This document shows, one piece after another, positions 35,170 through 45,396 of a DNA stretch of 64,000 bases. The stretch is from Amphritea atlantica. Lineage in GTDB: Bacteria > Pseudomonadota > Gammaproteobacteria > Pseudomonadales > Balneatricaceae. Under the pieces are notes generated by a model that saw nothing but the letters and a program-made list of their open reading frames with translations, searched no databases and had not been told where the DNA came from. Each line of letters begins with the position of its first letter. Positions within the stretch are counted from its first letter, which is position 1. The position numbers were made by a program, and so were the translations under genes. The stretch covers positions 186,001 to 250,000 of the forward strand of contig NZ_FOGB01000003.1 of assembly GCF_900111095.1 (NCBI RefSeq), written 5' to 3'.

Positions 35170-35506
35170 AGCCCGGCTTAAACTGCAATAGTCAGACAGT
35201 ACCGATGGCCACTATTTGTGGCGGTAATTGTGGCGATAAAGTTGCGCCACTTTCTGACTGCTCTCACTTTAATCCAACCATTTCAGGGCATTGCAGAGCC
35301 GGGTCGATAAGGAATGCCTTCGCACTGCAACAAAAACCTGTTTTACTAAGTGTCTGTCCGAATACTTCATTGAAACAGCAACCAGACTAGGTTAGGGTTT
35401 ATGCCTATTCAGGTAAACAATTATCACGCATCAGCCCGGCGCTTATGCGACCACCCGAAAAGCAGCCATGGCCAGCAGGCCATGGCGATACAGAGAGGAA
35501 TTACTA
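35170..35506. other. Gene-free stretch before the MaoC gene
   Basis: No ORF is supported. The only structure seen is the perfect palindrome-like CCATGGCCAGCAGGCCATGG at 35466-35485, about 20 nt before the MaoC start. It could fold in the leader or bind a protein. Confidence 0.4.
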
Positions 35507-35938
35507 ATGGATGAACTGCACGGTTACTACCTGGAAGATCTGGAAGTGGGGATGAGCGCGTCCTATGCCAAGACGATCTCCGAGGCCGATGTGTATATGT
35601 TTGCAGGCATTTCCGGTGACAACAACCCTATTCACATCAACAGCGAATACGCAGCCACCACTCAATTCAAAAACCGTATTGTTCACGGTATGTTCTCAGC
35701 AGCACTGATCTCAACGGTGGCTGGCACCCGGCTGCCCGGACCTGGCGCGATCTATATCGACCAGTCGATCCAGTTCAAAGCACCGGTGTATATTGGCGAT
35801 ACGGCTAAAGCAACCGGTACAGTTGAAGAGATAGATACGAAGCGCCGTCGGGTCAAAATGCGTACCGACGTACATGTGGGTGACAAGCTGGTGGCAACCG
35901 GCTATGGTATTTTTATGGTTGATAAACGTCCGGCTTAA
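35507..35938 (+). CDS. MaoC-like (R)-specific enoyl-CoA hydratase
   Basis: 143-residue hot-dog-fold enzyme, length typical of PhaJ. The hydratase motif is FAGISGDNNPIHINSEYA, with the catalytic Asp and His, followed by VHGMFSAALIS. AGAGAGGAA precedes the ATG at 35507. Such enzymes hydrate trans-2-enoyl-CoA to the (R)-3-hydroxyacyl-CoA and can feed polyhydroxyalkanoate synthesis. No pha gene is nearby, so its pathway is open. Confidence 0.85.
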   Translation: MDELHGYYLEDLEVGMSASYAKTISEADVYMFAGISGDNNPIHINSEYAATTQFKNRIVHGMFSAALISTVAGTRLPGPGAIYIDQSIQFKAPVYIGDTAKATGTVEEIDTKRRRVKMRTDVHVGDKLVATGYGIFMVDKRPA

Positions 35939-35972
35939 GCTGCACGATGACAAATCGCTTTATCCGGAATAC

Positions 35973-36004
35973 AAAAAAGCCTGCTCAATTGAGCAGGCTT
36001 TTTT
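35973..36004. terminator. Bidirectional terminator between the MaoC gene and nadA
   Basis: AAAAAAGCCTGCTC and GAGCAGGCTTTTTT pair around AATT. Both converging genes can use it. Confidence 0.93.
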
Positions 36005-36018
36005 AGTTGTGCAGCAAC

Positions 36019-37068
36019 TCAACCGTTTTGTGCAGAGAAATCCAGCATCCGCTGAAGGGGTCGCCGGGCATCATCAATCAGCGACTCATCGACAAAAATT
36101 TCATCACTGCCCTGCTCCAGCGCCTGAAGCACATTCTCCAGACCGTTCATCGCCATCCAGGGACAATGCGCACAGCTTCGACAGGCTGCACCTGATCCGC
36201 CGGTAGGCGCTTCAATAAACTCTTTATCCGGCGCTGCCTGACGCATCTTGTAAAATATTGCTCTGTCAGTAGCAACAATAAACTGCTTATTCGGCAGATC
36301 ACGGGCAGCATTGATAATCTGAGTAGTGGACCCTACCACATCGGCCAGCTCTACCACCGGATCCGGAGACTCTGGATGCACCAGCACTGCCGCTTCAGGA
36401 TAGACTTTTTTAAGATCCAGCAAACGCTGTGCCTTAAACTCCTCATGGACGATACAGGCAGCATCCCACATCAGCATCTCGATACCGGTTTGCTTCTGCA
36501 CATATTCGCCCAGATGCTTATCCGGAGCCCAGATAATCTTCTTACCCTGATCCGCAAGATGCTCAACAACTTTCAGTGCGATACCAGAGGTAACCACCCA
36601 GTCAGCGCGTGCCTTAACGGCGGCCGAGGTATTCGCGTAAACCACCACTTCATGGTCGGGATGCGCATCACAAAAGGCGGTAAACTCATCCGCCGGACAA
36701 CCGATATCCAGTGAACAGGTTGCTTCAAGCGTTGGCATCAATACCCGTTTTTCAGGATTCAGAATCTTCGCCGTCTCGCCCATGAACTTAACGCCTGCAA
36801 CAATCAGGGTTTTGGCAGGATGGTTGTTACCAAAACGCGCCATTTCAAGAGAGTCAGAGACACAACCACCGGTCTCATCAGCCAGTTGCTGAAGTACTTC
36901 ATCGGTGTAGTAGTGCGCCACAAGGCAGGCATCCTTCTCGATAAGAAGCTGCCTGATACGGCTCTTGTATTCTTCCTGCTTTTGCAGATCAAGTGCACCG
37001 GGAAGATGCTCTTTAGCAAAGTGTTCCTGAACCAGAATACGGTCTGAAAGCTCTTGTTTATTCAACAT
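36019..37068 (-). CDS. nadA: Quinolinate synthase A
   Basis: [4Fe-4S] enzyme that condenses iminoaspartate with dihydroxyacetone phosphate in NAD synthesis. 349 residues. Candidate cluster cysteines by position are Cys118 ([10 protein letters not shown]), Cys205 ([10 protein letters not shown]) and one of Cys296, Cys299 or Cys302 ([13 protein letters not shown]). [15 protein letters not shown] is the N-terminal family signature. It is a single gene with its own terminator, downstream of the tol-queC genes as in Pseudomonas. Confidence 0.96.
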   Translation of the reverse strand: MLNKQELSDRILVQEHFAKEHLPGALDLQKQEEYKSRIRQLLIEKDACLVAHYYTDEVLQQLADETGGCVSDSLEMARFGNNHPAKTLIVAGVKFMGETAKILNPEKRVLMPTLEATCSLDIGCPADEFTAFCDAHPDHEVVVYANTSAAVKARADWVVTSGIALKVVEHLADQGKKIIWAPDKHLGEYVQKQTGIEMLMWDAACIVHEEFKAQRLLDLKKVYPEAAVLVHPESPDPVVELADVVGSTTQIINAARDLPNKQFIVATDRAIFYKMRQAAPDKEFIEAPTGGSGAACRSCAHCPWMAMNGLENVLQALEQGSDEIFVDESLIDDARRPLQRMLDFSAQNG

Positions 37069-37185
37069 TTACAAATATTCTTAATTAGGTAATTAAACAG
37101 TAACGGATTTTAAACCTATAAATATTATACCACCACTGCAATGCAGAAAATGCTAATTCTCTGCCTCCCTCAGGCAAAAGTAACG

Positions 37186-37206
37186 AAAAAGGAGCCTTGC
37201 GGCTCC
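37186..37206 (-). terminator. Terminator after queC
   Basis: On the minus strand GGAGCC, GCAA and GGCTCC are followed by TTTTT. It ends the tolQ-to-queC gene string about 55 nt past the queC stop. Confidence 0.85.
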
Positions 37207-37261
37207 CTGTTTAAGATACTTGCATCGGTGACCGCCCCATCTGCAGACGATAACAGAAACC

Positions 37262-37948
37262 TCAGGCAGTAATATAACGGGTTGGATCGGCCACACCCGC
37301 ATCCTCAAACCCTTTAGCCCGCAATCGACAACTGTCACATACACCACAGGCCCGACCATCATCATCCGCCTGGTAACAGGAAACAGTCAAACCATAGTTA
37401 ACCCCCAGACGGGTACCCTCTCTGATAATCTCAGCCTTAGTCAGATCGATCAGCGGGGTCTCAATCGTCAGCCGTTCCCCCTCCACGCCGGTTTTAGTCG
37501 CCAGATTGGCCATCTGCTCAAAAGCAGCGATATATTCTGGCCGGCAATCGGGATATCCTGAGTAGTCGACAGCGTTAACCCCAATAAAGATATGCTGCGC
37601 ATGAAGCACCTCTGCCCAGGCCAGCGCCAGCGACATAAAAACGGTGTTGCGTGCAGGCACATAGGTGACCGGGATGCCCTCTTCCTCATGGTCGGGAACA
37701 TCAATGCTATTATCGGTCAGCGCAGATCCCCCAAAGTCCTCAAGATGAAGCCGCACCACCCGGTGCTCTTTTACATCCAGATCCCGGGTAATTTTTTTAG
37801 CTGCCAGCAACTCCGTTTGTGACCGCTGGCCATAATCAAAGCTCAATACATAGCAGTTAAAACCACGCTCAACCGCCATCGCCAGCGCAGTAGCCGAATC
37901 AAGACCACCGGATAACAATACAACAGCATTGTTGGAGGGAGTACTCAT
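37262..37948 (-). CDS. queC: 7-cyano-7-deazaguanine synthase
   Basis: ATP-dependent enzyme making preQ0 for the tRNA base queuosine. 228 residues. The N-terminal PP-loop is [15 protein letters not shown]. The zinc site at the C-terminus is [20 protein letters not shown] with four cysteines. It follows cpoB after 26 nt on the same strand. In Pseudomonas queE lies between these two, but here it is absent. Confidence 0.96.
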   Translation of the reverse strand: MSTPSNNAVVLLSGGLDSATALAMAVERGFNCYVLSFDYGQRSQTELLAAKKITRDLDVKEHRVVRLHLEDFGGSALTDNSIDVPDHEEEGIPVTYVPARNTVFMSLALAWAEVLHAQHIFIGVNAVDYSGYPDCRPEYIAAFEQMANLATKTGVEGERLTIETPLIDLTKAEIIREGTRLGVNYGLTVSCYQADDDGRACGVCDSCRLRAKGFEDAGVADPTRYITA

Positions 37949-37974
37949 TACACAACCTTAAGGAGTTTCAGTCG

Positions 37975-38742
37975 TTATCTTTTCAGGTAATCGCGCGCCA
38001 GACCGGCGGCAGAACTGTCAGGATAACGTGAGATAGTGTCATTAAACATATCATTTGCTTTAGTCTGATCACCCATCTGATGATAGATCACACCAAGCTT
38101 GTATGAGGCATCTGCCGCTTTTCTGTGCTCGGGAAACGTTTGCAGGACTTTCTCAAATGCGGCTTTAGCTGGTTCCAGCTTTTGCTCCGCCAGATTCACC
38201 TCACCCACCCAGTAGTAGGCATTAGGCAATCTCGCACTGTCCGGATACAGCTCGATAAACTTATCGAAGGCATCCAGTGCCGCTGGAAAATCCTTTTGTC
38301 GCACCAACCCAAAAGCCTGCTGATAGGCCTGTGCATCCGTAGGCGTACTATCCCCTGCGGGTAAAGGCATCGGCGCTACAGCTGCAGAAGGCTGATCAGA
38401 GCCGTCGACAGGCTGCCGGGTGGAACCCGACCCCTGAAGCGCGACAATTCGCCGATCAAGATCGCGATAACGATCCCGTTGCTGCTGCTCCATCTGACGA
38501 ATCTGATATTGCTGCTGCTCAACCATCCCCCGAAGGGAGCGGACCTCATCCTGTAACTGCTGTAACAACATTACTGTATCGTTACTGCCGTTACCGACAA
38601 ACTGGCCCGCAGGCCTATTAACCGATGACCGGTTTGTAGTCCCATCATCGACCTGCAACTCAATCACCTGAACAGGATCTGCCGCTAAAGCACCGGTGCT
38701 GCATAGCACCAGTGCGGCAGTCAAACTATATGCTTTGCGCAT
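37975..38742 (-). CDS. cpoB: Tol-Pal-associated cell division coordinator CpoB (YbgF)
   Basis: 255-residue periplasmic protein. The ATG at 38742 gives a normal signal peptide (MRKAYSLTAALVLCSTGALA, cut before ADPVQ). An upstream TTG frame start is less likely. An N-terminal Gln-rich coiled coil (about 45-95) trimerises in homologues. The C-terminal tetratricopeptide repeats (about 130-255) include YYWVGEVNLAEQKLEPAKAA and ASYKLGVIYHQMGDQTKAND. It links peptidoglycan synthesis to Tol-driven outer-membrane constriction. Confidence 0.93.
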   Translation of the reverse strand: MRKAYSLTAALVLCSTGALAADPVQVIELQVDDGTTNRSSVNRPAGQFVGNGSNDTVMLLQQLQDEVRSLRGMVEQQQYQIRQMEQQQRDRYRDLDRRIVALQGSGSTRQPVDGSDQPSAAVAPMPLPAGDSTPTDAQAYQQAFGLVRQKDFPAALDAFDKFIELYPDSARLPNAYYWVGEVNLAEQKLEPAKAAFEKVLQTFPEHRKAADASYKLGVIYHQMGDQTKANDMFNDTISRYPDSSAAGLARDYLKR

Positions 38743-38766
38743 TGAAACTAACAACCTGACAGGTGA

Positions 38767-39276
38767 TTAGTATTTCAGTTCTACGCGACGGTTCTGAGCC
38801 CATGAACTTTCGTTATGACCCATAACCACCGGTTTTTCTTCACCAAAGCTCACCAGTTCAATCTGGCTGCTGGAAACACCATTAACGGTCAGAACACGAG
38901 CGATAGCCTGTGCACGACGCTCACCCAGAGCCATGTTGTATTCACGGGTTCCACGCTCATCAGCATGACCTTCCAGAACAACAGAAGCAGATGGGTTGTC
39001 TGCCAGGTATTTAGCGTGACCACGCAGAGCTGCAACCGCTTCAGGCTTAACCTGAGTCTGGTCGAAATCAAAGTAGAACACAGTTGCCAGATTCTTCACA
39101 TCGGCCATAGTAGTACCGGACATAGAAGAATCAGAAACAGCCTGAGTCGTAGTCGCCGGAGCAGTGGTGTCACTGCCCATCGTATCAGTGTCTGTTGTAT
39201 TTGTTGTACTACAGCCTGCTGCCCAAACGACAGTTAACGCCAAAGCAGTCGCTTTGCCAATATTCATAGCACGCAT
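38767..39276 (-). CDS. pal: Peptidoglycan-associated lipoprotein
   Basis: 169-residue outer-membrane lipoprotein that clamps the outer membrane to the cell wall. The lipobox is AAGC at residue 22, a little atypical. A Ser/Thr-rich linker is followed by an OmpA-C domain (about 65-169) with [13 protein letters not shown] and [23 protein letters not shown], the peptidoglycan-binding helix. AGGAG is correctly spaced before the first ATG. It lies 197 nt after tolB and so probably has its own promoter too. Confidence 0.97.
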   Translation of the reverse strand: MRAMNIGKATALALTVVWAAGCSTTNTTDTDTMGSDTTAPATTTQAVSDSSMSGTTMADVKNLATVFYFDFDQTQVKPEAVAALRGHAKYLADNPSASVVLEGHADERGTREYNMALGERRAQAIARVLTVNGVSSSQIELVSFGEEKPVVMGHNESSWAQNRRVELKY

Positions 39277-39473
39277 CGAACACTCCTAATTTTTAGCCAA
39301 TTATGTGCGAATAAAACCTCAATCCTGCCTAAAGTAAAGCTTGCTAAGCATGATTGCAAGAGCCGCGAGGCAATCCAGCGACTTTTCTAACTAATTGATT
39401 TAACTTTGTACCTTTGTGCAGTCAACTTGTCACTCAGTGCAGTCACTGGCCACTAAAAAGCCTGCAAAAAACC

Positions 39474-40757
39474 TTACTGGAAGGGCGACCAGGCCGGTTC
39501 ACGGACATCGCCATCCGATGACGGCAAACGGAACTTCACCCGACCATCAAGCGACACCGCTGACAATACACCCCGCACACCTTCCTGAGTGGCATACAGG
39601 ATAATACTGCCATTCGGTGCAATCGTGGGGGATTCATCCATAAAGGTTTCAGTCAGAAGATCTACCCGGCCGGTGCGCAGATCCTGCACCGCAATATGAA
39701 ACGATCCATTACTCTGATGCACCATGGCCAGAAAACGACCATCCTGGGTCAGACGTCCGCGGGCATTATACTGCCCTTCAAATGTCAGTCGCGTGACATC
39801 ACGGGTTGGCAGATAGATTGAATAGATCTGTGGCTGACCACCGCGGTCCGAAGTAAAGATCAGCGATTGACCATCCGGTGACCAGGACGGTTCGGTATCG
39901 ATGCCGAAGTGGTGAGTTATGCGGGTCAGACGTCGCTGCTGCAGATCCAGCACATAGATCTCAGGATTACCATCTTTAGAGAGCACCAGCGCCAGTTGAC
40001 GACCATCCGGCGACCAGGACGGTGCACCATTCAAGCCCCGGAATGATTGGACCTTCTCACGCTTACCGGTAGCCAGATACTGGATGTAAACCGCCGGCCG
40101 GCCCGATTCAAATGAGACATACGCCAGCTTACTGCCATCACGGGACCAGGCCGGAGACATAATCGGCTCTTTTGATTCAAGAATAGTACGGGGGTTATGG
40201 CCATCAGAATCTGCCAGCATCAGGCGATAACGATGTTTCGATGGCGCCAGCTGTTTAGCGGTGACATAAACAATTCGGGTCGAAAACGCACCACGAACTC
40301 CGGTCAGCGCCTCAAACACCTTATCACTGATATAGTGCCCCACTGCTCGCAGGTTAGTTCGGTTTGCTTTGATCTCTTCACCCAGTATGCGCTCCTCTTT
40401 GAGGATATCGTAGAGTTCAAAAGCAACCGTTAGCTGACCTTCCGCTTCGCTGATCCGGCCAATAACAATAAAATCGCTGCCGCTGATCCGCCAGTCGCGG
40501 AAATAGAGTGAGCTTCGGTCGGAGGGGAAACTGAGCATATTTTCCCGCGGCATAATTTTGAACATGCCGCTGCGGTACAGGTCATCGCCAACGACCTTAG
40601 CGACATCTTCAGGCAATGCCTGAACGCCACTCCAGGAAAATGGAACCACCGCAACGGGTGTGGGCTCATCAACCCCCTGAGTAATTTCAACCGTCAGTTC
40701 GGCCCGAGCCAGCACACTGAAAAAGAATAAAAATAGGAAACATAAGGTACGCTGCAT
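39474..40757 (-). CDS. tolB: Tol-Pal system beta-propeller protein TolB
   Basis: 427 residues with a signal peptide (about 1-20, LFLFFFSVLARA), an alpha/beta N-domain and a C-terminal six-bladed propeller. The blades show repeated PAWSRDGSKLAYVSF, PSWSPDGRQLALVLS and PSWSPDGQSLIFTSDRGG. It binds Pal in the periplasm and is released by TolA. It starts 6 nt after tolA. Confidence 0.97.
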   Translation of the reverse strand: MQRTLCFLFLFFFSVLARAELTVEITQGVDEPTPVAVVPFSWSGVQALPEDVAKVVGDDLYRSGMFKIMPRENMLSFPSDRSSLYFRDWRISGSDFIVIGRISEAEGQLTVAFELYDILKEERILGEEIKANRTNLRAVGHYISDKVFEALTGVRGAFSTRIVYVTAKQLAPSKHRYRLMLADSDGHNPRTILESKEPIMSPAWSRDGSKLAYVSFESGRPAVYIQYLATGKREKVQSFRGLNGAPSWSPDGRQLALVLSKDGNPEIYVLDLQQRRLTRITHHFGIDTEPSWSPDGQSLIFTSDRGGQPQIYSIYLPTRDVTRLTFEGQYNARGRLTQDGRFLAMVHQSNGSFHIAVQDLRTGRVDLLTETFMDESPTIAPNGSIILYATQEGVRGVLSAVSLDGRVKFRLPSSDGDVREPAWSPFQ

Positions 40758-40763
40758 GACTGA

Positions 40764-41717
40764 TTACCTGCGAAGATCTGACGGTTTATATTCAAGATTT
40801 AACTTTCTAAAATTCCTGTCAAACAGGACCGGGTCCATTTTTTGCAGTTCGGGGAAACGCCCTACCCGCTTAACAGCGCGGATCGCACTATCGTCAAAAT
40901 GGCTGTCACCACTACTCTGAACCACATAAACATTATCCACCTCGCCAGTAGGCAGCAGATGAAGAGACAAAATAACCTTCATACCGTTACGGGCACTGGG
41001 TGGACGACTCCAGTTATTCTCAATTTCTGAGGCGATATATTCAAGATAACCCGCAGTTGCCTGCTGGTCGGCCAGCGCCTGCATCTCACGCTCTTCGGCG
41101 GCCATCGCGGCAGCCAGCTCGGCCTCACGACGCTTCTGCTCCTGCCGTTCGCGCTCAAGACGCTGCTGTTCCTGCTGTTTACGCTGCGCTTCCTTTTGCG
41201 CTTCAGCTTTACGCCGCGCCTCCTCCTGCTGCTTTTTCTTCGCAGCCTCTGCTGCCTGCTGCTTCAACGCTTCAGCTTTCTTCCGGGCGGCCTCTTTTTT
41301 CAAAGCCTCCTGTTTGAGTGCTTCCTTCTTACGCGCGTCAGCCTTTCTCTTCTCCTCGGCCTGACGCTTCGCTTCAGCCTGCTTCAGCGCCTCTTTCTTC
41401 TTTGCTTCCGCGGCTTTCTTACGCGCTTCTTCCTTCCGGGCCTGTTCTTTACGGGCCTGTTCTTTACGGGCTTCCTCTTTACGCTCAGCTTGTCGACGGG
41501 CCTCCTCTTTGCGCCGCGCCTCAGCCTGCTTATCCTGCTGATGAGCTTTCAGCTGGGACTTAAGATCAACCATCTGCGCCTTTACATGCCGGGGCGTCAG
41601 GTGTTTTTGATCCTCTGCATAACCAAACCAGCTATAAAACAACGCACTGAGAATCACTGAATGAAGAATCAGGGCCAATAGCGCGGGAAACAGGTAACTT
41701 CTCAAATTCACAATCAA
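40764..41717 (-). CDS. tolA: Tol-Pal system membrane-spanning protein TolA
   Basis: 317 residues with one N-terminal membrane helix (about 9-27). A very long helical rod (about 55-220) is built almost only from Lys, Glu, Ala, Arg and Gln with repeated EARK and QARKE units. The C-terminal domain (about 225-317) has YIASEIENNWSRPPSARNGM and the TonB-like GEVDNVYVVQSSGDSHFDDS. It transmits the TolQR proton-driven force to TolB and Pal. Overlapping long frames on the other strand are shadows of the low-complexity rod. Confidence 0.95.
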   Translation of the reverse strand: MIVNLRSYLFPALLALILHSVILSALFYSWFGYAEDQKHLTPRHVKAQMVDLKSQLKAHQQDKQAEARRKEEARRQAERKEEARKEQARKEQARKEEARKKAAEAKKKEALKQAEAKRQAEEKRKADARKKEALKQEALKKEAARKKAEALKQQAAEAAKKKQQEEARRKAEAQKEAQRKQQEQQRLERERQEQKRREAELAAAMAAEEREMQALADQQATAGYLEYIASEIENNWSRPPSARNGMKVILSLHLLPTGEVDNVYVVQSSGDSHFDDSAIRAVKRVGRFPELQKMDPVLFDRNFRKLNLEYKPSDLRR

Positions 41718-41718
41718 A

Positions 41719-42135
41719 CTACTCTGTTACCAGTCCGACCGTTTCAGCACCGGCCTGCTGCAACAGCGTCATCAGCTGTATGACATGATCGTAATCGACG
41801 CCCTTATCTCCTCTCACCAGCAGCAACTTCTTCGGATTGTTACTCAGAACTTTACTCACCCGCTCCTCGACAACATCACCCGTGACCGCTTTCAGCGGAT
41901 CACCGCCGACATCAATGTAATAAAGTCCCTCTTTATCGACAGTCACAATCAGCGGCTCACTGTCCTCGGTATCAACGGGATCGGAACCAGCCTTTGGCAA
42001 CTGAACATCAACCCCCTGAGTCAGCATGGGCGCGGTAATCATAAAGATAACCAACAGCACCATCATCACATCAATATAGGGAACAACGTTGATCTCAGCG
42101 TTCAGCTTGCGTCTTTTTTTCACTCTGCGAATCAT
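41719..42135 (-). CDS. tolR: Tol-Pal system protein TolR
   Basis: 138 residues of the ExbD/TolR family. The single membrane helix begins VVPYIDVMMVLLVIFMITAP, whose Asp carries protons with TolQ. The periplasmic part ends with VLLVRGDKGVDYDHVIQLM. It ends 1 nt before tolA and begins 19 nt after tolQ. Confidence 0.96.
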   Translation of the reverse strand: MIRRVKKRRKLNAEINVVPYIDVMMVLLVIFMITAPMLTQGVDVQLPKAGSDPVDTEDSEPLIVTVDKEGLYYIDVGGDPLKAVTGDVVEERVSKVLSNNPKKLLLVRGDKGVDYDHVIQLMTLLQQAGAETVGLVTE

Positions 42136-42154
42136 AATACCAGCCTGTTACAGA

Positions 42155-42835
42155 TCAGCTTGAGGTGTGCACACGGCGATGTAATACACTGGAGAATTCA
42201 TCGGCAAAGGTTTCATAACTGTTCATCAGCGATTCGGTTTTTGCTGAAAAACGGTTGTAGGCAATAACCGCGGGAATCGCGGCAAACAGGCCGATAGCTG
42301 TTGCAATCAGCGCTTCAGATATCCCCGGGGCAACCGAAGCCAGCGTCGCCTGATGGACATTTGCCAGCCCCCGGAATGAGTTCATTATGCCCCAAACAGT
42401 GCCAAACAAACCGACATAGGGACTGGTTGACCCCACCGTTGCCAGAAATGGCAGGTGCATCTCAAGCTTTTCCTCCTCCCGGGCCAGCGCCACACGCATG
42501 CTGCGTTGCGCCCCATCCATAATGGCATCCCGGTCCGCGCCCGACTGCTGACTGAGCCGACTGAACTCTTTCAGTCCTGCACGGAAAACATTCTCAGCAC
42601 CGTTACTGCTATCCGGATCGGAGTTCACTTCACGAAACAGCTGGCTGAGATCCACCCCGGACCAGAAGCGATCTTCAAAAGCCCTTAACTTGCGCTGCGC
42701 CTGGCGCAAAACAAAATGACGCTGAAAAATCATAACCCAGGAAAGCACTGATGCCAGCAGTAGCAGTAACATTACCAACTGGACAACAAAACTGGCATTA
42801 GCTACCAGACTCCAGATCGACATTTTATCCGGCAC
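42155..42835 (-). CDS. tolQ: Tol-Pal system protein TolQ
   Basis: 226-residue ExbB/MotA-like inner-membrane protein with three helices (about 14-36, 130-155, 167-190). LATVGSTSPYVGLFGTVWGI and IGLFAAIPAVIAYNRFS are the conserved pore segments. It is the first tol gene here. The thioesterase gene ybgC that usually precedes tolQ is absent and a 250-nt gap follows to a zinc-finger gene. Confidence 0.97.
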   Translation of the reverse strand: MPDKMSIWSLVANASFVVQLVMLLLLLASVLSWVMIFQRHFVLRQAQRKLRAFEDRFWSGVDLSQLFREVNSDPDSSNGAENVFRAGLKEFSRLSQQSGADRDAIMDGAQRSMRVALAREEEKLEMHLPFLATVGSTSPYVGLFGTVWGIMNSFRGLANVHQATLASVAPGISEALIATAIGLFAAIPAVIAYNRFSAKTESLMNSYETFADEFSSVLHRRVHTSS

Positions 42836-43040
42836 GTTTATAACCCCTTCTGTAGAAATCTGAAAAACTGGCTCTGATAGTAGCGAGATCAGCGTTTAAA
42901 ATCTGCTCTTTTTCTGACAAAAAAACATATTTACCCTGATTCAGTACTTTATCCTGAGTTTGATAAACCGCACCTGAACAGCAGCCGACGGTTGGATGCC
43001 GGGAGGCGATAAAAGTTCAACCCGGGCAAGCTGCAGACAT

Positions 43041-43064
43041 AAAAAAGCCGCCTCAACAGGCGGC
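43041..43064 (-). terminator. Terminator of the DksA-type gene
   Basis: On the minus strand GCCGCC, TGTTGA and GGCGGC are followed by TTTTTT. It isolates this gene from tolQ, which then needs its own promoter in the 43040-42836 gap. Confidence 0.9.
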
Positions 43065-43086
43065 CAAAAACAAACAGAAAAACCAC

Positions 43087-43497
43087 TCAGAAAGCTGCCC
43101 CGCTGTCCCGGACCCGGTGCAGTTCATCTCTGGACTGACAGCCAACACACAAAACAGCTGCGGGGTTAGCCATCAGACGGTTAAGTTCGATCTCTTCGCC
43201 ACATTTTTCACAGCATCCATAACCACCGTTCTCTATCCGCTGCAAAGCACTCTGACACTCGCGAATCTCCTCTTCGAGCTGTTTGATATGCGATATGCTG
43301 GTTTGATTGAGTTCGGTAGCTGCCGCCGCTTCACAACGATCATGTACTTCAGAACAGCTTATCTGGCTAAGCTCTTCCTGCTGATCGCTCTGCTCCGCTT
43401 TCAGATCCGCCTGTAACTGCTCATGCAGTATTTGCAACTCTCGCTTGAGACCTTTTAGTTGCGACTGATTCAGGCAACAGAGTTTCATAGTGTTCAT
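43087..43497 (-). CDS. DksA/TraR-family zinc-finger protein
   Basis: 136 residues. A helical N-terminal part (about 10-90, coiled-coil-like) is followed by a C4 zinc finger CCEKCGEEIELNRLMANPAA...CVGC, typical of DksA/TraR/YbiI. The family works in the RNA-polymerase secondary channel, where DksA acts with ppGpp. The acidic residues at the coiled-coil tip, which matter in DksA, are not clearly matched, so this may be a paralogue with another effect. It stands between ruvB and tolQ, where ybgC is usual, with its own terminator. Confidence 0.82.
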   Translation of the reverse strand: MNTMKLCCLNQSQLKGLKRELQILHEQLQADLKAEQSDQQEELSQISCSEVHDRCEAAAATELNQTSISHIKQLEEEIRECQSALQRIENGGYGCCEKCGEEIELNRLMANPAAVLCVGCQSRDELHRVRDSGAAF

Positions 43498-43604
43498 ACT
43501 TTAGCGCCTTAAACATTATTGTTTTATGTTCACGACTTAAAAGTTAACCCCTAAACCATTACTCTGCTTTGATATAAATCAGTTATCACTGGCTGATCAA
43601 TTAT

Positions 43605-44621
43605 CTATTGATCCCGGTCAGGCAAATCAAGGCCAAAATGGCGATAAGCGTTGTCGGTCACCACCCGGCCTCGCGGTGTACGCATCATAAACCCCTGCTG
43701 AATCAGATAGGGCTCCAGCACATCTTCAATGGTATCCCGTTCTTCACTGATGGCCGCCGCCAAGCTATCAACCCCCACCGGACCACCGCCAAATTTTTCT
43801 ATCATCGCCAGCAGAAGCCGTCGATCCATATGATCAAAACCATGCTCATCAACATTGAGCATATTCAATGCAAGGTCTGCCATCTCCAGAGAAATTCTTC
43901 CATCGCCTTTCACCTCCGCATAATCTCTGGCCCGGCGTAACAGCCGGTTTGCAATTCGCGGAGTCCCCCGGGAACGACGGGCTATCTCAATAGCGCCTTC
44001 GCGATCCACACCACTTCCTGACAACCTTGCCGAGCGCTCAACGATAGAGGTAAGGTCATCGATATTATAAAACTCCAGCCGCTGCACGATGCCAAAACGA
44101 TCCCGTAATGGCGAGGTCAGCAAGCCCGCACGGGTGGTTGCCCCCACCAGCGTAAACGGTGGCAGCTCAAGCTTGATAGAGCGGGCCGCAGGCCCTTCTC
44201 CTATCATAATATCCAGCTGATAATCCTCCATCGCCGGATAGAGCACCTCCTCCACCGAAGCACTCAGGCGGTGTATCTCATCGATAAACAGCACATCACC
44301 TGGCTCAAGGTTAGTCAGCATTGCAGCCAGATCACCGGCCTTTTCAAGTACCGGCCCAGAGGTGGTTTTAATATCGCAGCCCATCTCATTGGCAATAATA
44401 TTAGCCAGCGTGGTTTTACCCAGCCCGGGAGGACCGAAGATAAGCGTGTGATCAAGGGCTTCCTGCCGCTTTCGGGCCGCACCGATAAAGATCTCCATCT
44501 GCTCTTTAACCACCGGCTGACCAACATAGTCCTGCAACGATTTTGGCCGGATAGCACGATCCTGCACCTCCTCCTGAGGCGCACTGACAACCGGAGATAT
44601 AAAGCGGTCCGCTTCGATCAT
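43605..44621 (-). CDS. ruvB: Holliday junction branch-migration helicase RuvB
   Basis: 338 residues from the ATG at 44621, preferred over a GTG at 44630 because AGGG lies eight bases upstream of the ATG. AAA+ motor with Walker [13 protein letters not shown], Walker [12 protein letters not shown], and [18 protein letters not shown] (sensor I and arginine region). The C-terminal winged helix ends in [15 protein letters not shown]. It works with RuvA and RuvC, whose genes precede it. Confidence 0.97.
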   Translation of the reverse strand: MIEADRFISPVVSAPQEEVQDRAIRPKSLQDYVGQPVVKEQMEIFIGAARKRQEALDHTLIFGPPGLGKTTLANIIANEMGCDIKTTSGPVLEKAGDLAAMLTNLEPGDVLFIDEIHRLSASVEEVLYPAMEDYQLDIMIGEGPAARSIKLELPPFTLVGATTRAGLLTSPLRDRFGIVQRLEFYNIDDLTSIVERSARLSGSGVDREGAIEIARRSRGTPRIANRLLRRARDYAEVKGDGRISLEMADLALNMLNVDEHGFDHMDRRLLLAMIEKFGGGPVGVDSLAAAISEERDTIEDVLEPYLIQQGFMMRTPRGRVVTDNAYRHFGLDLPDRDQ

Positions 44622-44651
44622 AGACTGCACCCTGTCGTTATCATTGAGTTA

Positions 44652-45278
44652 TCACCCCTGTACCATACTTTTCAGTGCCGCCCGAATCAGCTCTTCACTG
44701 GATGCACCCGGGTTGCTCTTTTCAGCCTGAGCGATCGACTTAGTTGCCTGCACTGGCTTATATCCCAGCGCCACCAACGCACTTTCCGCTTCTGCACGGT
44801 TATCGCCTGACGGCGCACTGACAACCGGCCCCAGCCCATCGGTCAGGGTAAATTCATCGAGATCACTGAAGTGGAAATCCTGCAGCTTATCTTTCATCTC
44901 AATAATCAGTCTTTCAGCGGTCTTCTTACCTACTCCGGGTAAACGTACCAGCGCCGCGGTATCCTGGTGCTGCACCGATTGAACAAACTCGTTAACACTG
45001 ATACCCGACAAGATGGTCAGGGCCAGCTTGGGCCCCACACCGTTGACCTTTATCAGCGTGCGGAACAGTGAACGCTCAGTACGTTCATAAAAACCGTACA
45101 ATAGCTGGGCATCTTCGCGCACCACCATATGGGTATAGAGCGTTACCTGTCGCCCAACCTCCGGCAACTGATAAAAGGTGTTCATTGAGGCATCAACCTC
45201 ATAGCCAACACCCGCTACATCGATCACCAGCTGCGGCGGATGTTTTTCCAGCAACTCGCCTCTCAGTCGTCCTATCAC
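44652..45278 (-). CDS. ruvA: Holliday junction DNA-binding protein RuvA
   Basis: 208 residues. OB-fold N-domain ([12 protein letters not shown]), then tandem helix-hairpin-helix motifs ([18 protein letters not shown] and [20 protein letters not shown]) that grip the junction. The C-terminal UBA-like domain (about 160-205, [16 protein letters not shown]) binds RuvB. It is followed by ruvB after a short gap. Confidence 0.97.
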   Translation of the reverse strand: MIGRLRGELLEKHPPQLVIDVAGVGYEVDASMNTFYQLPEVGRQVTLYTHMVVREDAQLLYGFYERTERSLFRTLIKVNGVGPKLALTILSGISVNEFVQSVQHQDTAALVRLPGVGKKTAERLIIEMKDKLQDFHFSDLDEFTLTDGLGPVVSAPSGDNRAEAESALVALGYKPVQATKSIAQAEKSNPGASSEELIRAALKSMVQG

Positions 45279-45396
45279 GGCCCTTCACACTCCCGATTCG
45301 CCCGTGAATCACGGGGATTACATTGATATTCTTTTTACTCGGACAACAATAACCAATAATCCGCCATCCACAATATAGCCACACAGCCTGGCGTTA

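Noticed and set aside
41196-41660. Long plus-strand frames opposite tolA
   Set aside because: They are low-complexity Leu/Phe/Arg shadows of the Lys/Glu/Ala-rich TolA rod.
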